Shown here: in pieces, positions 55,989-64,000 of the stretch
Numbering within the stretch: the first letter of the stretch is position 1
Layout of the letters: each line of letters opens with the position of its first letter
From: Acidiphilium sp. C61
Lineage (GTDB): Bacteria; Pseudomonadota; Alphaproteobacteria; Acetobacterales; Acetobacteraceae
Direction: 5' to 3'
DNA length: 64,000 bases
Assembly: GCF_902712915.1 (NCBI RefSeq)
Contig: NZ_CACTIA010000005.1
Coordinates: 558,001-622,000, forward strand
The notes under the pieces: model-generated
The model's input: only the letters and a program-made list of their open reading frames with translations
Told to the model about the DNA's origin: nothing
Database searches by the model: none
Program-made: the position numbers and the translations under genes

Positions 55989-56019
55989 ATCCTGCGGTTA
56001 CGACTTTTTGTCGCAGGAT
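55989..56019. promoter_or_regulatory. Inverted repeat in the fliF leader
   Basis: Arms ATCCTGCG/CGCAGGAT (8 bases, perfect) enclose a GAC/GTC inner pair around a T5 loop. Lies 60-90 bases upstream of the fliF ATG and 30 bases after the tadA stop. Could be an RNA hairpin in the leader or an operator. No convincing CtrA box is seen. Confidence 0.4.
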
Positions 56020-56048
56020 CAACATCGCTCATCAGAGTAACTGTTCGG

Positions 56049-56513
56049 TTAACACTCGGCAGAATTTGCCGAGCCGCGTCGCTCCCGAAAAAATTGTTGC
56101 AATAATGACGCGGCTGCAATCTCCCCGACCCCACCGATCACCTCCGGCCGGTGATGGCAGGAGGGCTGGGCGAAAATCCTTGGCCCGTGCTCGACTCCGC
56201 CCGATTTGGGATCATAGGCGCCGAAGATCAGGCACTGGATGCGGTACAGGGAAATCGCCGCGGCGCAGAGCGGGCAGGGTTCGAGGGTCACATACAGCCT
56301 GCAACCCTGCAGAAATTTCCCACCCCGCCGTCGGGCGGCCGCCCGCAGCGCGAGCAGTTCGGCATGCGCGGTCGGATCGGCGCGCGCCTCCACCTCGTTG
56401 CCGGCTGCGGCGAGAACGACACCCGCGGCATCGACGATGACGGCACCGACCGGCACCTCGCCGCGGTGCGCGGCGGCTTCGGCCTCTTCCAGGGCTTGGC
56501 GCATCGGGGTCAC
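56049..56513 (-). CDS. tadA: tRNA-specific adenosine deaminase TadA
   Basis: 154 residues. Deaminates A34 to inosine in the tRNA-Arg(ACG) anticodon. Zinc deaminase motifs HAE (50-52) and PCPLC (79-83) with Cys80 and Cys83, plus VPVGAVIVD near 20-28 for substrate contact. A C-terminal helix ends in a Ser/Ala-rich tail. Divergent from the glutamine amidotransferase gene. Confidence 0.93.
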   Translation of the reverse strand: MTPMRQALEEAEAAAHRGEVPVGAVIVDAAGVVLAAAGNEVEARADPTAHAELLALRAAARRRGGKFLQGCRLYVTLEPCPLCAAAISLYRIQCLIFGAYDPKSGGVEHGPRIFAQPSCHHRPEVIGGVGEIAAASLLQQFFRERRGSANSAEC

Positions 56514-56558
56514 GTCCGCTCTCTTGCCTTGAGGGCGGGATGAGGTCTAGTTCTGCCC

Positions 56559-57272
56559 ATGAAAAACCGTCCCCTGATCGGACTGACGCTGGATGCGGAG
56601 CAGCCTGGCGGCTACTCGAAATTCCCCTGGTATGCTCTGCGCGCCAACTACATGGACGCCATCGCCGATTGCGGCGGGGTGCCCCTGGCCTTGCCGCACC
56701 GGGCGGAACTGGCGCCCGACATGCTGGATGCCATATCCGCCCTCGTGGTCACCGGCGGCGCGTTCGACGTCGATCCCGCGCTGTACGGCGAACCCGGGCG
56801 CCATGAAACCGTGACATTGAAAGAGGGCCGGACCGCGGCGGAGGCAGCACTTGTCGGCGGCGCGCTCGCCCGCGACATGCCGGTTCTCGGCATTTGCGGC
56901 GGCGAGCAGTTGCTGGCGGTGGCCCTCGGCGGCACGCTCATCCAGCACATTCCGGATTCGGTGCCCGATGCCCTGCCCCACGAGCAACCCAACCCGCGCA
57001 ACGAGCCGGGCCACGAGATCGCCATCACACCGGGAACCCGCCTCGCTTCCATCGTCGGCACCGCCACGATGCTGGTCAACTCGGCGCATCACCAGGCGGT
57101 GCGCGCGCCGGGCCCTCGCCTCGTCGTCAATGCTCTGGCGCCGGATGGCGTGATCGAGGGAGTGGAATCGGCCTCGCACAGGTTCTGCCTCGGCGTACAG
57201 TGGCATCCGGAATTCCTGATCGATCCCGGCGACCGGCGGCTGCTCGAGGCCTTTGTCGAGGCCGCACGATGA
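56559..57272 (+). CDS. Class I glutamine amidotransferase, gamma-glutamyl-GABA hydrolase (PuuD) type
   Basis: 237 residues, a stand-alone C26 peptidase. Nucleophile Cys113 in GICGGEQ and the His216/Glu218 pair in VQWHPE; MKNRPLIGLTLD start and NSAHHQAV near 174 are typical. PuuD releases GABA from gamma-glutamyl-GABA in putrescine breakdown, but no other puu genes are adjacent, so the substrate is unsure. Coupled by ATGA to rluB. Confidence 0.88.
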   Translation: MKNRPLIGLTLDAEQPGGYSKFPWYALRANYMDAIADCGGVPLALPHRAELAPDMLDAISALVVTGGAFDVDPALYGEPGRHETVTLKEGRTAAEAALVGGALARDMPVLGICGGEQLLAVALGGTLIQHIPDSVPDALPHEQPNPRNEPGHEIAITPGTRLASIVGTATMLVNSAHHQAVRAPGPRLVVNALAPDGVIEGVESASHRFCLGVQWHPEFLIDPGDRRLLEAFVEAAR

Positions 57273-58009
57273 GCGATCCGGAGAGGGACGAACGCGGCGA
57301 GCGGATCGCGAAATTTCTCGCTCGGGCGGGTATCGCAAGCCGCCGCGATGCCGAACGCATGATCGAGGCTGGCAGGGTCTCGCTGAACGGCGCGAAGGTT
57401 CTCCACCCCGCAACCTTCATCACCGCCGGCGACATCGTACTCGTCGATGGCACGCCGGTGGCAGCTCCGGCGCGCACCAGGCTCTGGCGCTACCACAAGC
57501 CGGCGGGCCTGCTGACCACGCATCGCGATCCCGAGGGCCGGCCCACCATCTTCGAGCGGATGCCGGCCGAACTGCCCCGCGTGGTCAGCATCGGCCGGCT
57601 CGATCTGAACAGCGAGGGGCTGCTGCTGCTCACCAACGATGGCGCCCTTGCCCGCCAGCTCGAATTGCCGGCGACCGGGTGGCTGCGCCGCTATCGCGTG
57701 CGTGTGCATGGCACGATCGACCCGGCCCGGCTCGCGGCGCTGAAGGGCGGCATTGTCGTAGACGGCGTGCGATACGGCCCGATCGCGGCTGAAATCGACT
57801 CCACCAAGGGATCGAATTCCTGGCTCGCGGTTGGCCTCAACGAGGGCAAGAATCGTGAGATCCGCAAGGTTATGGCCGCACTCGGGCTGGAGACGACCCG
57901 CCTGATCCGTATTGCCTATGGCCCGTTCCAGCTCGGCAACATGCCACGCGGCGCGGTCACGGAGGTCAATCCCAAGGTCCTCCGCGAGCAATTGCCGAAA
58001 GCTGGCTGA
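57269..58009 (+). CDS. rluB: 23S rRNA pseudouridine synthase RluB-type
   Basis: 246 residues. RsuA/RluB/E family: N-terminal S4 domain (RIAKFLARAGIASRRDAERM, about 12-31), then the catalytic domain with Asp112 in GRLDLNSEG and YRVRVHG, ending NEGKNREIRKVM near 192. Modifies a uridine in 23S rRNA, RluB by length and S4 domain. Overlaps both neighbours, so the amidotransferase, rluB and rsmD form one unit. Confidence 0.93.
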   Translation: MSDPERDERGERIAKFLARAGIASRRDAERMIEAGRVSLNGAKVLHPATFITAGDIVLVDGTPVAAPARTRLWRYHKPAGLLTTHRDPEGRPTIFERMPAELPRVVSIGRLDLNSEGLLLLTNDGALARQLELPATGWLRRYRVRVHGTIDPARLAALKGGIVVDGVRYGPIAAEIDSTKGSNSWLAVGLNEGKNREIRKVMAALGLETTRLIRIAYGPFQLGNMPRGAVTEVNPKVLREQLPKAG

Positions 58010-58566
58010 TGAGCGGCCCGCGGATCATCGCCGGCGCCTGGCGCGGCCGCACGCTCGCCGTGCCGGAGGGCGCACTGACCCGGCCAACCGCCGGTCGGGT
58101 GAGGCAGGCGCTGTTCGACATTCTTCTCCATGCGCCCTGGGCGGAGGACGCTGTCGTCGGGCGCGCGGTGCTCGATGCCTTCGCCGGCTCGGGGGCGCTC
58201 GGGCTGGAAGCCCTGTCGCGCGGCGCGGCAAGCGCCACCTTCATCGAGCGGGACCGTGCGGCGCTCGCCGCACTTCGCCGCAATCTCGTCGCATGCCGCG
58301 CGGAGGACCGCGGCCGGATTGTCGCCGTAGATGCCCTTGCCCCGCCGCGCGGCACGCCGCACGACCTCATCCTGCTGGATCCGCCCTACGGCAGGGATCT
58401 TGTGCCTCAGGCGCTCCAGGCGCTCGCCGGGGCCGGATGGCTTGCCCCCGGCGCGCTGATCGCTGCCGAATTCGGCAAGGCCGACCCGCCGCCAGCCGAT
58501 CTTTCCGTGCTCGCCGAGCGCGCCCACGGTCCGGCGCGGCTGGTCATCTGGCGCCATCCGGCCTGA
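58009..58566 (+). CDS. rsmD: 16S rRNA (guanine966-N2)-methyltransferase RsmD
   Basis: 185 residues. RIIAGAWRGRTLAVP start, SAM motif DAFAGSGALGLEALSRGA (56-73) and catalytic DPPY (124-127). Methylates G966 in the small subunit. The ATG shares one base with the rluB stop. Confidence 0.95.
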   Translation: MSGPRIIAGAWRGRTLAVPEGALTRPTAGRVRQALFDILLHAPWAEDAVVGRAVLDAFAGSGALGLEALSRGAASATFIERDRAALAALRRNLVACRAEDRGRIVAVDALAPPRGTPHDLILLDPPYGRDLVPQALQALAGAGWLAPGALIAAEFGKADPPPADLSVLAERAHGPARLVIWRHPA

Positions 58567-58590
58567 AAACTCCCGGCCATACCAACACTG

Positions 58591-59289
58591 TCAGGTCATG
58601 ATTACCGCGACATGACCCTTCTCGCCGGCATAGCCGAGATAGCGATAGCTGCGTCCGCCCTCGGCGCAGAATTCCTGGAACGCCTTGTATTCGTGCTGCC
58701 GCCAGCCGGGATAGTTGAAATACTCGTCGAACACGATGACCGTGCCGGGACGGATGCGGTCGGACAGCAGATCGAACACGGTTTTGGTCGAGGAATAAAT
58801 ATCGCAGTCGATATGCAGCAGCGCGACCGGCTCCGCCGTCTCCGCCAGGAATGCGGGCAGCGTCGCGTCGAACCAGCCGACATGCAGGCGCACATTGCCG
58901 GGCACGTTCGGCAGCGTGCCGCGCCGGTCGAAGGCGCCGCGGGCGGAGGCGGTGCCGGCCCAATCCTCCGGCAAGCCCTGGAATGAGTCGAACCCATGGA
59001 CCATGCGCGGCGTCGCCCGCGCGAGGCAGTTGACGGAAAGTCCCTTCTCCACCCCGAATTCCAGCACGAGCCCGGCTTCCGGCGCACGCGACAGGGCGAA
59101 GCGCAACAGGTCGAACCGGTCGCGCAGCATCATCGCCGCCTGCATGTGGCCCATCACATAATCCACTGCCTCCCGCTTGGCAGCGAGGCGGATATCGAAG
59201 GCGAGATCGTTGAGATACCATGAATGCAGGATCTTCCGGTACGCCCGTGCCAGAAGCCCGCCGCGCAGGCCGCGCTGGAGAATCGCCAT
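58591..59289 (-). CDS. TylF/macrocin O-methyltransferase-like protein
   Basis: 232 residues. SAM-dependent methyltransferase of the TylF family: GLVLEFGVEKGLSVNCLA near 73-90, HGFDSFQGLPEDW near 98, metal-binding Asp cluster LHIDCDIYSSTKTV near 158-171 and VFDEYFNYPGW near 186. In macrolide pathways the family methylates a sugar hydroxyl; outside them it may act on surface glycans. No sugar cluster is adjacent. Ends convergently with rsmD; lies 2 bases after the ABC1 kinase gene. Confidence 0.82.
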   Translation of the reverse strand: MAILQRGLRGGLLARAYRKILHSWYLNDLAFDIRLAAKREAVDYVMGHMQAAMMLRDRFDLLRFALSRAPEAGLVLEFGVEKGLSVNCLARATPRMVHGFDSFQGLPEDWAGTASARGAFDRRGTLPNVPGNVRLHVGWFDATLPAFLAETAEPVALLHIDCDIYSSTKTVFDLLSDRIRPGTVIVFDEYFNYPGWRQHEYKAFQEFCAEGGRSYRYLGYAGEKGHVAVIMT

Positions 59290-59291
59290 GG

Positions 59292-60650
59292 TCAGAGCGG
59301 CTTCGGCACGCCGGCGCGGGCCAAGGCAGCCTCCTGCCGTGCCTCCAGCGATGCGGCATCGAATTCAGCGACCGTCTCCTGGAACAGCTGCTGCCAGTTC
59401 AGCTCTGCCCGCAGCCGGAGAAACACGCTGCCGAGCCCGATCGCCGAGCGGTCCATCAGCACGAATTCGCGCGGCGGCCGGACCCCTCCGGTGCGCTTCA
59501 GCCCTTCATGCACTTTTTCGGCAACGCTGCGGCCAAACGTCACGTCATTGGTCTCCTGGATCGCCCGCACCCTGTCCTGCATCAGCGGCTCGTAGAGAAA
59601 GCGCGCCCATTCGTTCAGCACGTCGAGCTTTTCGCGGGTGATGTCGGTAAACCCCCAGGAGGTGTAGGCATGATGGGCCAACTCGTCATCCTTGTCGCGG
59701 ATCGCCCGGAACAGGTCGATCACCCCGGCGACGAAGCGGGCGCCGAACACGCGGATGGCACCGAAATCGAGCAGGTTGATCCCGCCCGCAGGGTTCACCT
59801 GGTAATTGCCGAGATGCGGATCGCCGTGGATCACCCCGTAGCGGTAGAACGGCACATACCAGGCACGGAAGAGCGCGCGCGCAACCCGGTTGCGGCTCTC
59901 CTGGTCGGGATCGGTGTCGAGAAACGCCTGCATCCCGATGCCATCGAGCCAGGACATGGTCAGCAGGCGGCGGGAGGAATATTCGGGGATCGGTTCGGGA
60001 ATGACGATATCCGGCTGCCCCTCCAGCATGATCGCGTAAAGCCGCGCCTGTGCCGCCTCGCGCGTGTAGTCGAGCTCCTCGCGCAGCCGCGCCGCCAGTT
60101 CGACATAGATGTCATCCTGGTGGATGGCGTTGTCCATCCGCTTGTAGACGGCCATCGCGAGCTTGAGCTGCCGGAGATCGGATTCCACCGTGCTCGGCAT
60201 GTCAGGGTATTGCAGCTTGCAGGCGACGATGCGGCCATCCGGCAATTCTGCCTTGTGCACCTGCCCGAGACTGGCCGCGGCAGCCGCTTCGCGCCCGAAG
60301 GTGCGGAATTTCCGTTCCCAGTCCTGACCGAGTTCGGCACTCATCCGCCGGCGGACGAACGCCCAGCCCATCGGCGGCGCATTCGCCTGCAATTGAGCGA
60401 GTTCCCGTGCATATTCCTCGGGCAGCGCATCCGGCACGGTGCTGAGAATCTGGGCGATCTTCATCATCGGGCCCTTGAGGCCGCCGAGGATGGTCTTCAG
60501 ATCTTCGGCATGCCGGCCGCGATCGGTGCGGATGCCGAACACCCGCTCGCCGGCCACCCGCGCGGCGATGCCGGACACCGCCCCCGACGTGCGTGCGAAG
60601 CGCCTGATTTCGCCGAACAGCGTGCCGCCATTATCCGCTTCGTTGGCCAT
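59292..60650 (-). CDS. ABC1/UbiB family atypical kinase
   Basis: 452 residues. Atypical kinase-like family related to UbiB/COQ8, which supports ubiquinone synthesis or lipid homeostasis. The KxGQ-like motif reads KIAQ (near 64); the Ala-rich loop AAAAASLGQVH (near 121), ATP-site Lys in VACKLQYP (near 145), HGDPHLGNY (near 283) and metal motif LLDFGAIR (near 299) follow. It lacks the C-terminal membrane helices of UbiB, so a soluble paralogue is likely. Start fixed at MANEADN. Confidence 0.88.
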   Translation of the reverse strand: MANEADNGGTLFGEIRRFARTSGAVSGIAARVAGERVFGIRTDRGRHAEDLKTILGGLKGPMMKIAQILSTVPDALPEEYARELAQLQANAPPMGWAFVRRRMSAELGQDWERKFRTFGREAAAAASLGQVHKAELPDGRIVACKLQYPDMPSTVESDLRQLKLAMAVYKRMDNAIHQDDIYVELAARLREELDYTREAAQARLYAIMLEGQPDIVIPEPIPEYSSRRLLTMSWLDGIGMQAFLDTDPDQESRNRVARALFRAWYVPFYRYGVIHGDPHLGNYQVNPAGGINLLDFGAIRVFGARFVAGVIDLFRAIRDKDDELAHHAYTSWGFTDITREKLDVLNEWARFLYEPLMQDRVRAIQETNDVTFGRSVAEKVHEGLKRTGGVRPPREFVLMDRSAIGLGSVFLRLRAELNWQQLFQETVAEFDAASLEARQEAALARAGVPKPL

Positions 60651-60666
60651 GTATCCCCGGTTTCCC

Positions 60667-62514
60667 TCAGTGTTCCAGTTCGTCGATGAAGCCGGCGATG
60701 ACATCGAGCCCACGGCGCCAGAAGGCCGGGTCCGATGCGTCGAGGCCAAATGGTGCCAGCACCTCGCGGTGCCGCCTGGTGCCGCCTGCTGCCAGCATAT
60801 CGAGATAGCGATTGACGAACCCGGCCGCTTCACCCCGCGCCGCGGCGTCATGGTAGACGCCATACAACGCGTTCACCAGACAGTCACCGAACGCATAGGC
60901 GTAGACGTAAAACGGCGAGTGCACGAAATGCGGCACATAGGCCCAGAACATCCGGTATTCGTCGGAAAATTCGAAGGCGGGCCCGAGGCTTTCACGCTGC
61001 ACCGCGAGCCAGATGGCGCTGATCTCGTCGGGCAGCAACTCGCCGCGCCGCCGCGCCGCATGCAGCCGCTGCTCGAACTGATGGAAGGCGATCTGCCGGA
61101 CCACCGTGTTCAGCATGTCCTCCACCTTCTGCGCCAGCATCAGCCGCCGCCGCTGCGGGTCGGTCTCGGCGTCGAGCAGTGCGCGGAAGGTCAGCATCTC
61201 GCCGAACACGCTGGCGGTTTCCGCAAGCGTCAGCGGTGTTGATGCCATGAGATAGCCCTGGCGCGCGGCAAGCACCTGATGCACGCCGTGACCAAGCTCA
61301 TGGGCCAGCGTCATCACGTCACGGGTGCGGCCGTGATAGTTGAGCAGGACATAGGGATGGACATCCGGCACGGCGGGATGGGCGAACGCACCGCCGGACT
61401 TGCCGGGGCGGGGCACGGCGTCGATCCAGCCGCCATCGAAGAACCGGGCGGCGACCGCGCGCATCTCCGGGCTGAAGGCGCCATAGGCGCCAAGCACCGT
61501 CTCGCGGGCCTCGGACCAGCTGATCCGTCGGTCCGGCTCGCCCGGCAGCGGCGCGTTGCGGTCCCAATGCTGCAAGCGCTCAAGGCCCAGCCATCCGGCC
61601 TTGAGCGTGTAGTAGCGGTGCGCCAACCGCGGATAGGCTTGCGTCACTGCCGTCACGAGCGCCTCGACCACCTCGGGCTCGACCCGGTTCGCCAGGTGGC
61701 GCGCCGCTTCGGGCGTGGGATAGCGACGCCAGCCATCCTCGATCGCCTTGTCCTTGGCGATCGTGTTGAGGATCTGGGCGAAGAGCCGGGAATTGCGCTG
61801 CAGCGTCCCGCCGATCGCCCGGCCGGCGGCCTCGCGCCGCGCGCGATCCGTATCGGACAGCCGGTTGAGCGCGGCCGACAGCGTCAGGTCCTCGCCCGCC
61901 ACCGGCACCCGCAGGGCAGCGGTCGTCTCGTCGAACAGGCGGGACCAGGCCGCATGCCCCGTCACCTCCTTCTCCAGCAGCAGCCGCTCGATCTCGCCGG
62001 ACAGCTGATGCGGGCGCAGCGCCCGCAGATCGCGCAGCCACGGCGCGTACCGGGCGAGCGCGGGATCGGCGAGCGCCGCCTCGAGCGCAGTGTCGTCGAT
62101 CAGGTTGATCTCGATGGGAAAGAAAACGAGGTTTCCACCGATCGCGGTCGCCCGTTCCGCGATCGACTGGTAGAACGGCCCGGCGGTCGGCACCGTGGCG
62201 TCGGCGCTGAAATTGAGCTGCGCAAATGTATGCAGCCGCCCCAGCCCCTGCTCGATCGCCTCGTATCGCGCGATCGCGGCGGCCAGCGCCGCCCCGTCCA
62301 GCCCGGCAACCGTTCCGCGCAGCGCTGCCGCGAAGGCGATGGCGTCGGCCTCGAGTCGCGCAAGATCCGCCTCGATCGCCTGGTCCTCGGTCCCACGATA
62401 GAGATCGGTCAGGGTCCAGGACGGCAAGGCAAAGGCGGCATCGTTGCCGGCCTCGGGCCGCACCGTCACGCCAGCCATGTCGTCGGGCAGGGCCAGTGGG
62501 CGGGTCAGCGTCAT
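60667..62514 (-). CDS. pepF: M3 family oligoendopeptidase F
   Basis: 615 residues, usual length. Zinc oligopeptidase that cleaves short peptides. Catalytic HELGH near 405 (LAHELGHGVHQVL), with the third ligand Glu in LTLAETASVFGEML near 430. All-helical N-terminal half with RGTEDQAIEADL. Upstream of the ABC1 kinase on the same strand with a 16-base gap. Confidence 0.94.
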   Translation of the reverse strand: MTLTRPLALPDDMAGVTVRPEAGNDAAFALPSWTLTDLYRGTEDQAIEADLARLEADAIAFAAALRGTVAGLDGAALAAAIARYEAIEQGLGRLHTFAQLNFSADATVPTAGPFYQSIAERATAIGGNLVFFPIEINLIDDTALEAALADPALARYAPWLRDLRALRPHQLSGEIERLLLEKEVTGHAAWSRLFDETTAALRVPVAGEDLTLSAALNRLSDTDRARREAAGRAIGGTLQRNSRLFAQILNTIAKDKAIEDGWRRYPTPEAARHLANRVEPEVVEALVTAVTQAYPRLAHRYYTLKAGWLGLERLQHWDRNAPLPGEPDRRISWSEARETVLGAYGAFSPEMRAVAARFFDGGWIDAVPRPGKSGGAFAHPAVPDVHPYVLLNYHGRTRDVMTLAHELGHGVHQVLAARQGYLMASTPLTLAETASVFGEMLTFRALLDAETDPQRRRLMLAQKVEDMLNTVVRQIAFHQFEQRLHAARRRGELLPDEISAIWLAVQRESLGPAFEFSDEYRMFWAYVPHFVHSPFYVYAYAFGDCLVNALYGVYHDAAARGEAAGFVNRYLDMLAAGGTRRHREVLAPFGLDASDPAFWRRGLDVIAGFIDELEH

Positions 62515-62725
62515 CGAAAACTCCTCGTGTCAACAATGCGCCAGGTCTGAAACCCGACGGATTTCAGATCCGGGTCCGGGCGTGGCGCGTTCACATTCTC
62601 TTTTCCGCCAGCCGGATCGTCCCGCTTTTCTCAACGGCAGTGCCCCAGAGATAGGCCGGAAAATCCACCCGTCAAATGCCAGGCTCTGGCGCGGCCCGCC
62701 GCGGGCGACTATCAGCCGGATCGAG

Positions 62726-63547
62726 ATGAATTACCGCCACGCCTATCACGCCGGCAATGCGGCCGATTGCCTGAAGCACGCCCTGCTGGTCCTGCTGCTG
62801 CGCGCGCTGACGCGCAAGGCAAAGCCGCTCTTCGTGCTCGATACCCACGCGGGACTCGGCGCCTACGATCTCGCCGGCCCGGAAGCCGGCCGCACCCGGG
62901 AGTGGGAAGGCGGCATCGGCAGGCTTCGCGCCGCTTCGCCCACCGCCCTCGCCGATTATCTCGCGCTGGTGCCGCCTGGCCTTGCCTATCCCGGCTCGCC
63001 CGCGATTGCCCGCGCGCTGCTGCGCCCCGGCGACCGCCTCGCCCTCTGCGAGCTGCACCCCGAGGATGCGGCGGTGCTGAGACGCCGGTTCCGCGGCGAT
63101 CCGCTGGCCCAGGTCCACGCTCGTGACGGCTACGAGGCCGTCTCCGCGCTGCTGCCGCCGGCCGAGCGCCGCGCCCTCGTGCTGATCGATCCGCCCTTCG
63201 AACGCCCCGACGAGTTCGCCATCCTCGCCAGGACGCTCGATGCCGGGCGACGCAAATTCCCCTCCGGCGTGTTCGCGGCCTGGTATCCCGTCAAGCACCG
63301 CGCGCCCGTCCGCGATTTCATGGCCGATATCACCGCCAGAGGCATCCCTGACGTCATTGCCTGCGAGATGCTGCTCCGCCCGGCGATCGACCCGGCGCGG
63401 CTGAACGGCAGCGGCCTGCTGGTGATCAACCCACCCTACGGATTCGAGGCCGCGGCGGCCCCGGTACTGGAAGCGTTGCGCGCCGCGCTGGGCGAGGAAG
63501 AGGCCAGTACCGCCATCATTCGGCTTGCCGGAGAGGACGCAGGATGA
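62726..63547 (+). CDS. rlmJ: 23S rRNA (adenine2030-N6)-methyltransferase RlmJ
   Basis: 273 residues. Begins MNYRHAYHAGNAADCLKHAL, the RlmJ signature; SAM segment DTHAGLGAYDL near 39-49 and the catalytic DPPFERPDEF near 156. The start is well marked by that motif. Coupled (ATGA) to gpsA. The 211-base gap to pepF holds no gene I can recognise. Confidence 0.94.
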   Translation: MNYRHAYHAGNAADCLKHALLVLLLRALTRKAKPLFVLDTHAGLGAYDLAGPEAGRTREWEGGIGRLRAASPTALADYLALVPPGLAYPGSPAIARALLRPGDRLALCELHPEDAAVLRRRFRGDPLAQVHARDGYEAVSALLPPAERRALVLIDPPFERPDEFAILARTLDAGRRKFPSGVFAAWYPVKHRAPVRDFMADITARGIPDVIACEMLLRPAIDPARLNGSGLLVINPPYGFEAAAAPVLEALRAALGEEEASTAIIRLAGEDAG

Positions 63548-64000
63548 CACAGCACCCCGAATTCGTCGTGATCGGCGCCGGCGCCTGGGGAGCCGCCCTC
63601 GCCACGCTCTACGCCGCGCAGGGACGGCGGGTGACGCTGGTCGCGCGCGACGCCGCGAAGGCCGCTTCACTGGCCGCTACGCGCGCGACCCCGCATTTGC
63701 CCAGCCTCCGCCTGCCGGACAATCTCGCCATCGCCGCGCGGCCGCCCGAAGCGCCGGTCACGCTTCTCGCGGTGCCGTTCCAGCATTTGCGGGAAACCCT
63801 CGGCCGCCTGCCGCAAGGCAACGGCACGCTGGTTCTCTGCGCCAAAGGAGTGGAGCGCGAAACCGGCGCGCTGGGGCCGGAAATCGCCGCCGAGATGGAA
63901 CCCCGCCGGCCCTGCGCGGTGCTGACAGGCCCGAACTTCGCCCACGAGATCGCCGCCGGCCTGCCGGCAGCGTCCGTACTGGCAATGACCGACGCAACTT
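63544..64000 (+). CDS. gpsA: Glycerol-3-phosphate dehydrogenase [NAD(P)+], partial
   Basis: First 152 residues; runs off the right edge (family about 330). Makes sn-glycerol-3-phosphate from dihydroxyacetone phosphate for phospholipid synthesis. NAD site VIGAGAWGAALA (9-20), LLAVPFQHLRETL near 80, CAKGVERETG near 99 and TGPNFAHEIAAGLPAA near 128. Overlaps rlmJ by 4 bases. Confidence 0.95.
   Translation, partial: MTQHPEFVVIGAGAWGAALATLYAAQGRRVTLVARDAAKAASLAATRATPHLPSLRLPDNLAIAARPPEAPVTLLAVPFQHLRETLGRLPQGNGTLVLCAKGVERETGALGPEIAAEMEPRRPCAVLTGPNFAHEIAAGLPAASVLAMTDAT

Noticed and set aside
56020..56048. CtrA-like box upstream of fliF (TTAAC...GTTAC)
   Set aside because: Spacing is off by one base from TTAA-N7-TTAA and the second half is incomplete.

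Overview
High-GC, gene-dense chromosomal window from an alphaproteobacterium, most likely an acetic-acid-type bacterium (Acetobacteraceae, perhaps Acidiphilium). This is inferred from an AarC-type CoA-transferase, CcrM, the flagellar regulator FlbD, AddAB instead of RecBCD, a fused AroK-AroB and the ergothioneine genes. No species can be proved from sequence alone. I see 56 protein genes (two cut by the window ends). There is no tRNA, rRNA, CRISPR array, insertion sequence or prophage.

Layout. 1-13.8 kb: NAD-glutamate dehydrogenase (partial), a divergent FtsH, an EEP-fold hydrolase, cardiolipin synthase, an alpha/beta hydrolase, polyprenyl diphosphate synthase opposite a DUF2007-methyltransferase pair, a host-attachment-family protein, the CoA-transferase aarC and dnaN. 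14-20.8 kb: a two-gene ABC importer without a binding protein, fumC, then a LysR / DoxX / DODA-dioxygenase cassette. 20.7-27.3 kb: MFS exporter, MctP monocarboxylate permease with its DUF3311 partner, gmk-yicC-ccrM, enoyl-CoA hydratase. 27.4-30.8 kb: ergothioneine genes egtB-egtD and a ferredoxin-NADP reductase. 30.8-38.1 kb: tsaE-addB-addA-trxA, with addB frameshifted at a C9 tract in a short tandem repeat. 38.1-46.8 kb: aldo/keto reductase, ExbBD, FAD-linked dehydrogenase, YmdB-type phosphoesterase, cytochrome b561, a DUF429-like protein, PaiB-like protein, fused aroK-aroB. 46.8-56 kb: XerD and a compact flagellar operon fliF-fliG-fliN-flbD-flhA-flhF-flhG. 56-64 kb: tadA, a glutamine amidotransferase, rluB-rsmD, a TylF-like methyltransferase, an ABC1 kinase, oligopeptidase F, rlmJ and gpsA (partial).

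The most unusual non-gene signal is a dispersed palindromic repeat of two hairpin modules joined by an AT-rich linker (near 3.3, 12.6, 27.4 and 47.8 kb, with fragments at 7.45 and 38.1 kb). Most copies lie between convergent genes. One copy encodes the last residues of EgtD, and both complete module-B loops carry a GANTC site, the target of CcrM, which is encoded in the same window.

The other main candidates for follow-up are the addB frameshift, the divergent flhF and flbD with no adjacent fliH, and the ABC transporter that lacks a binding protein.
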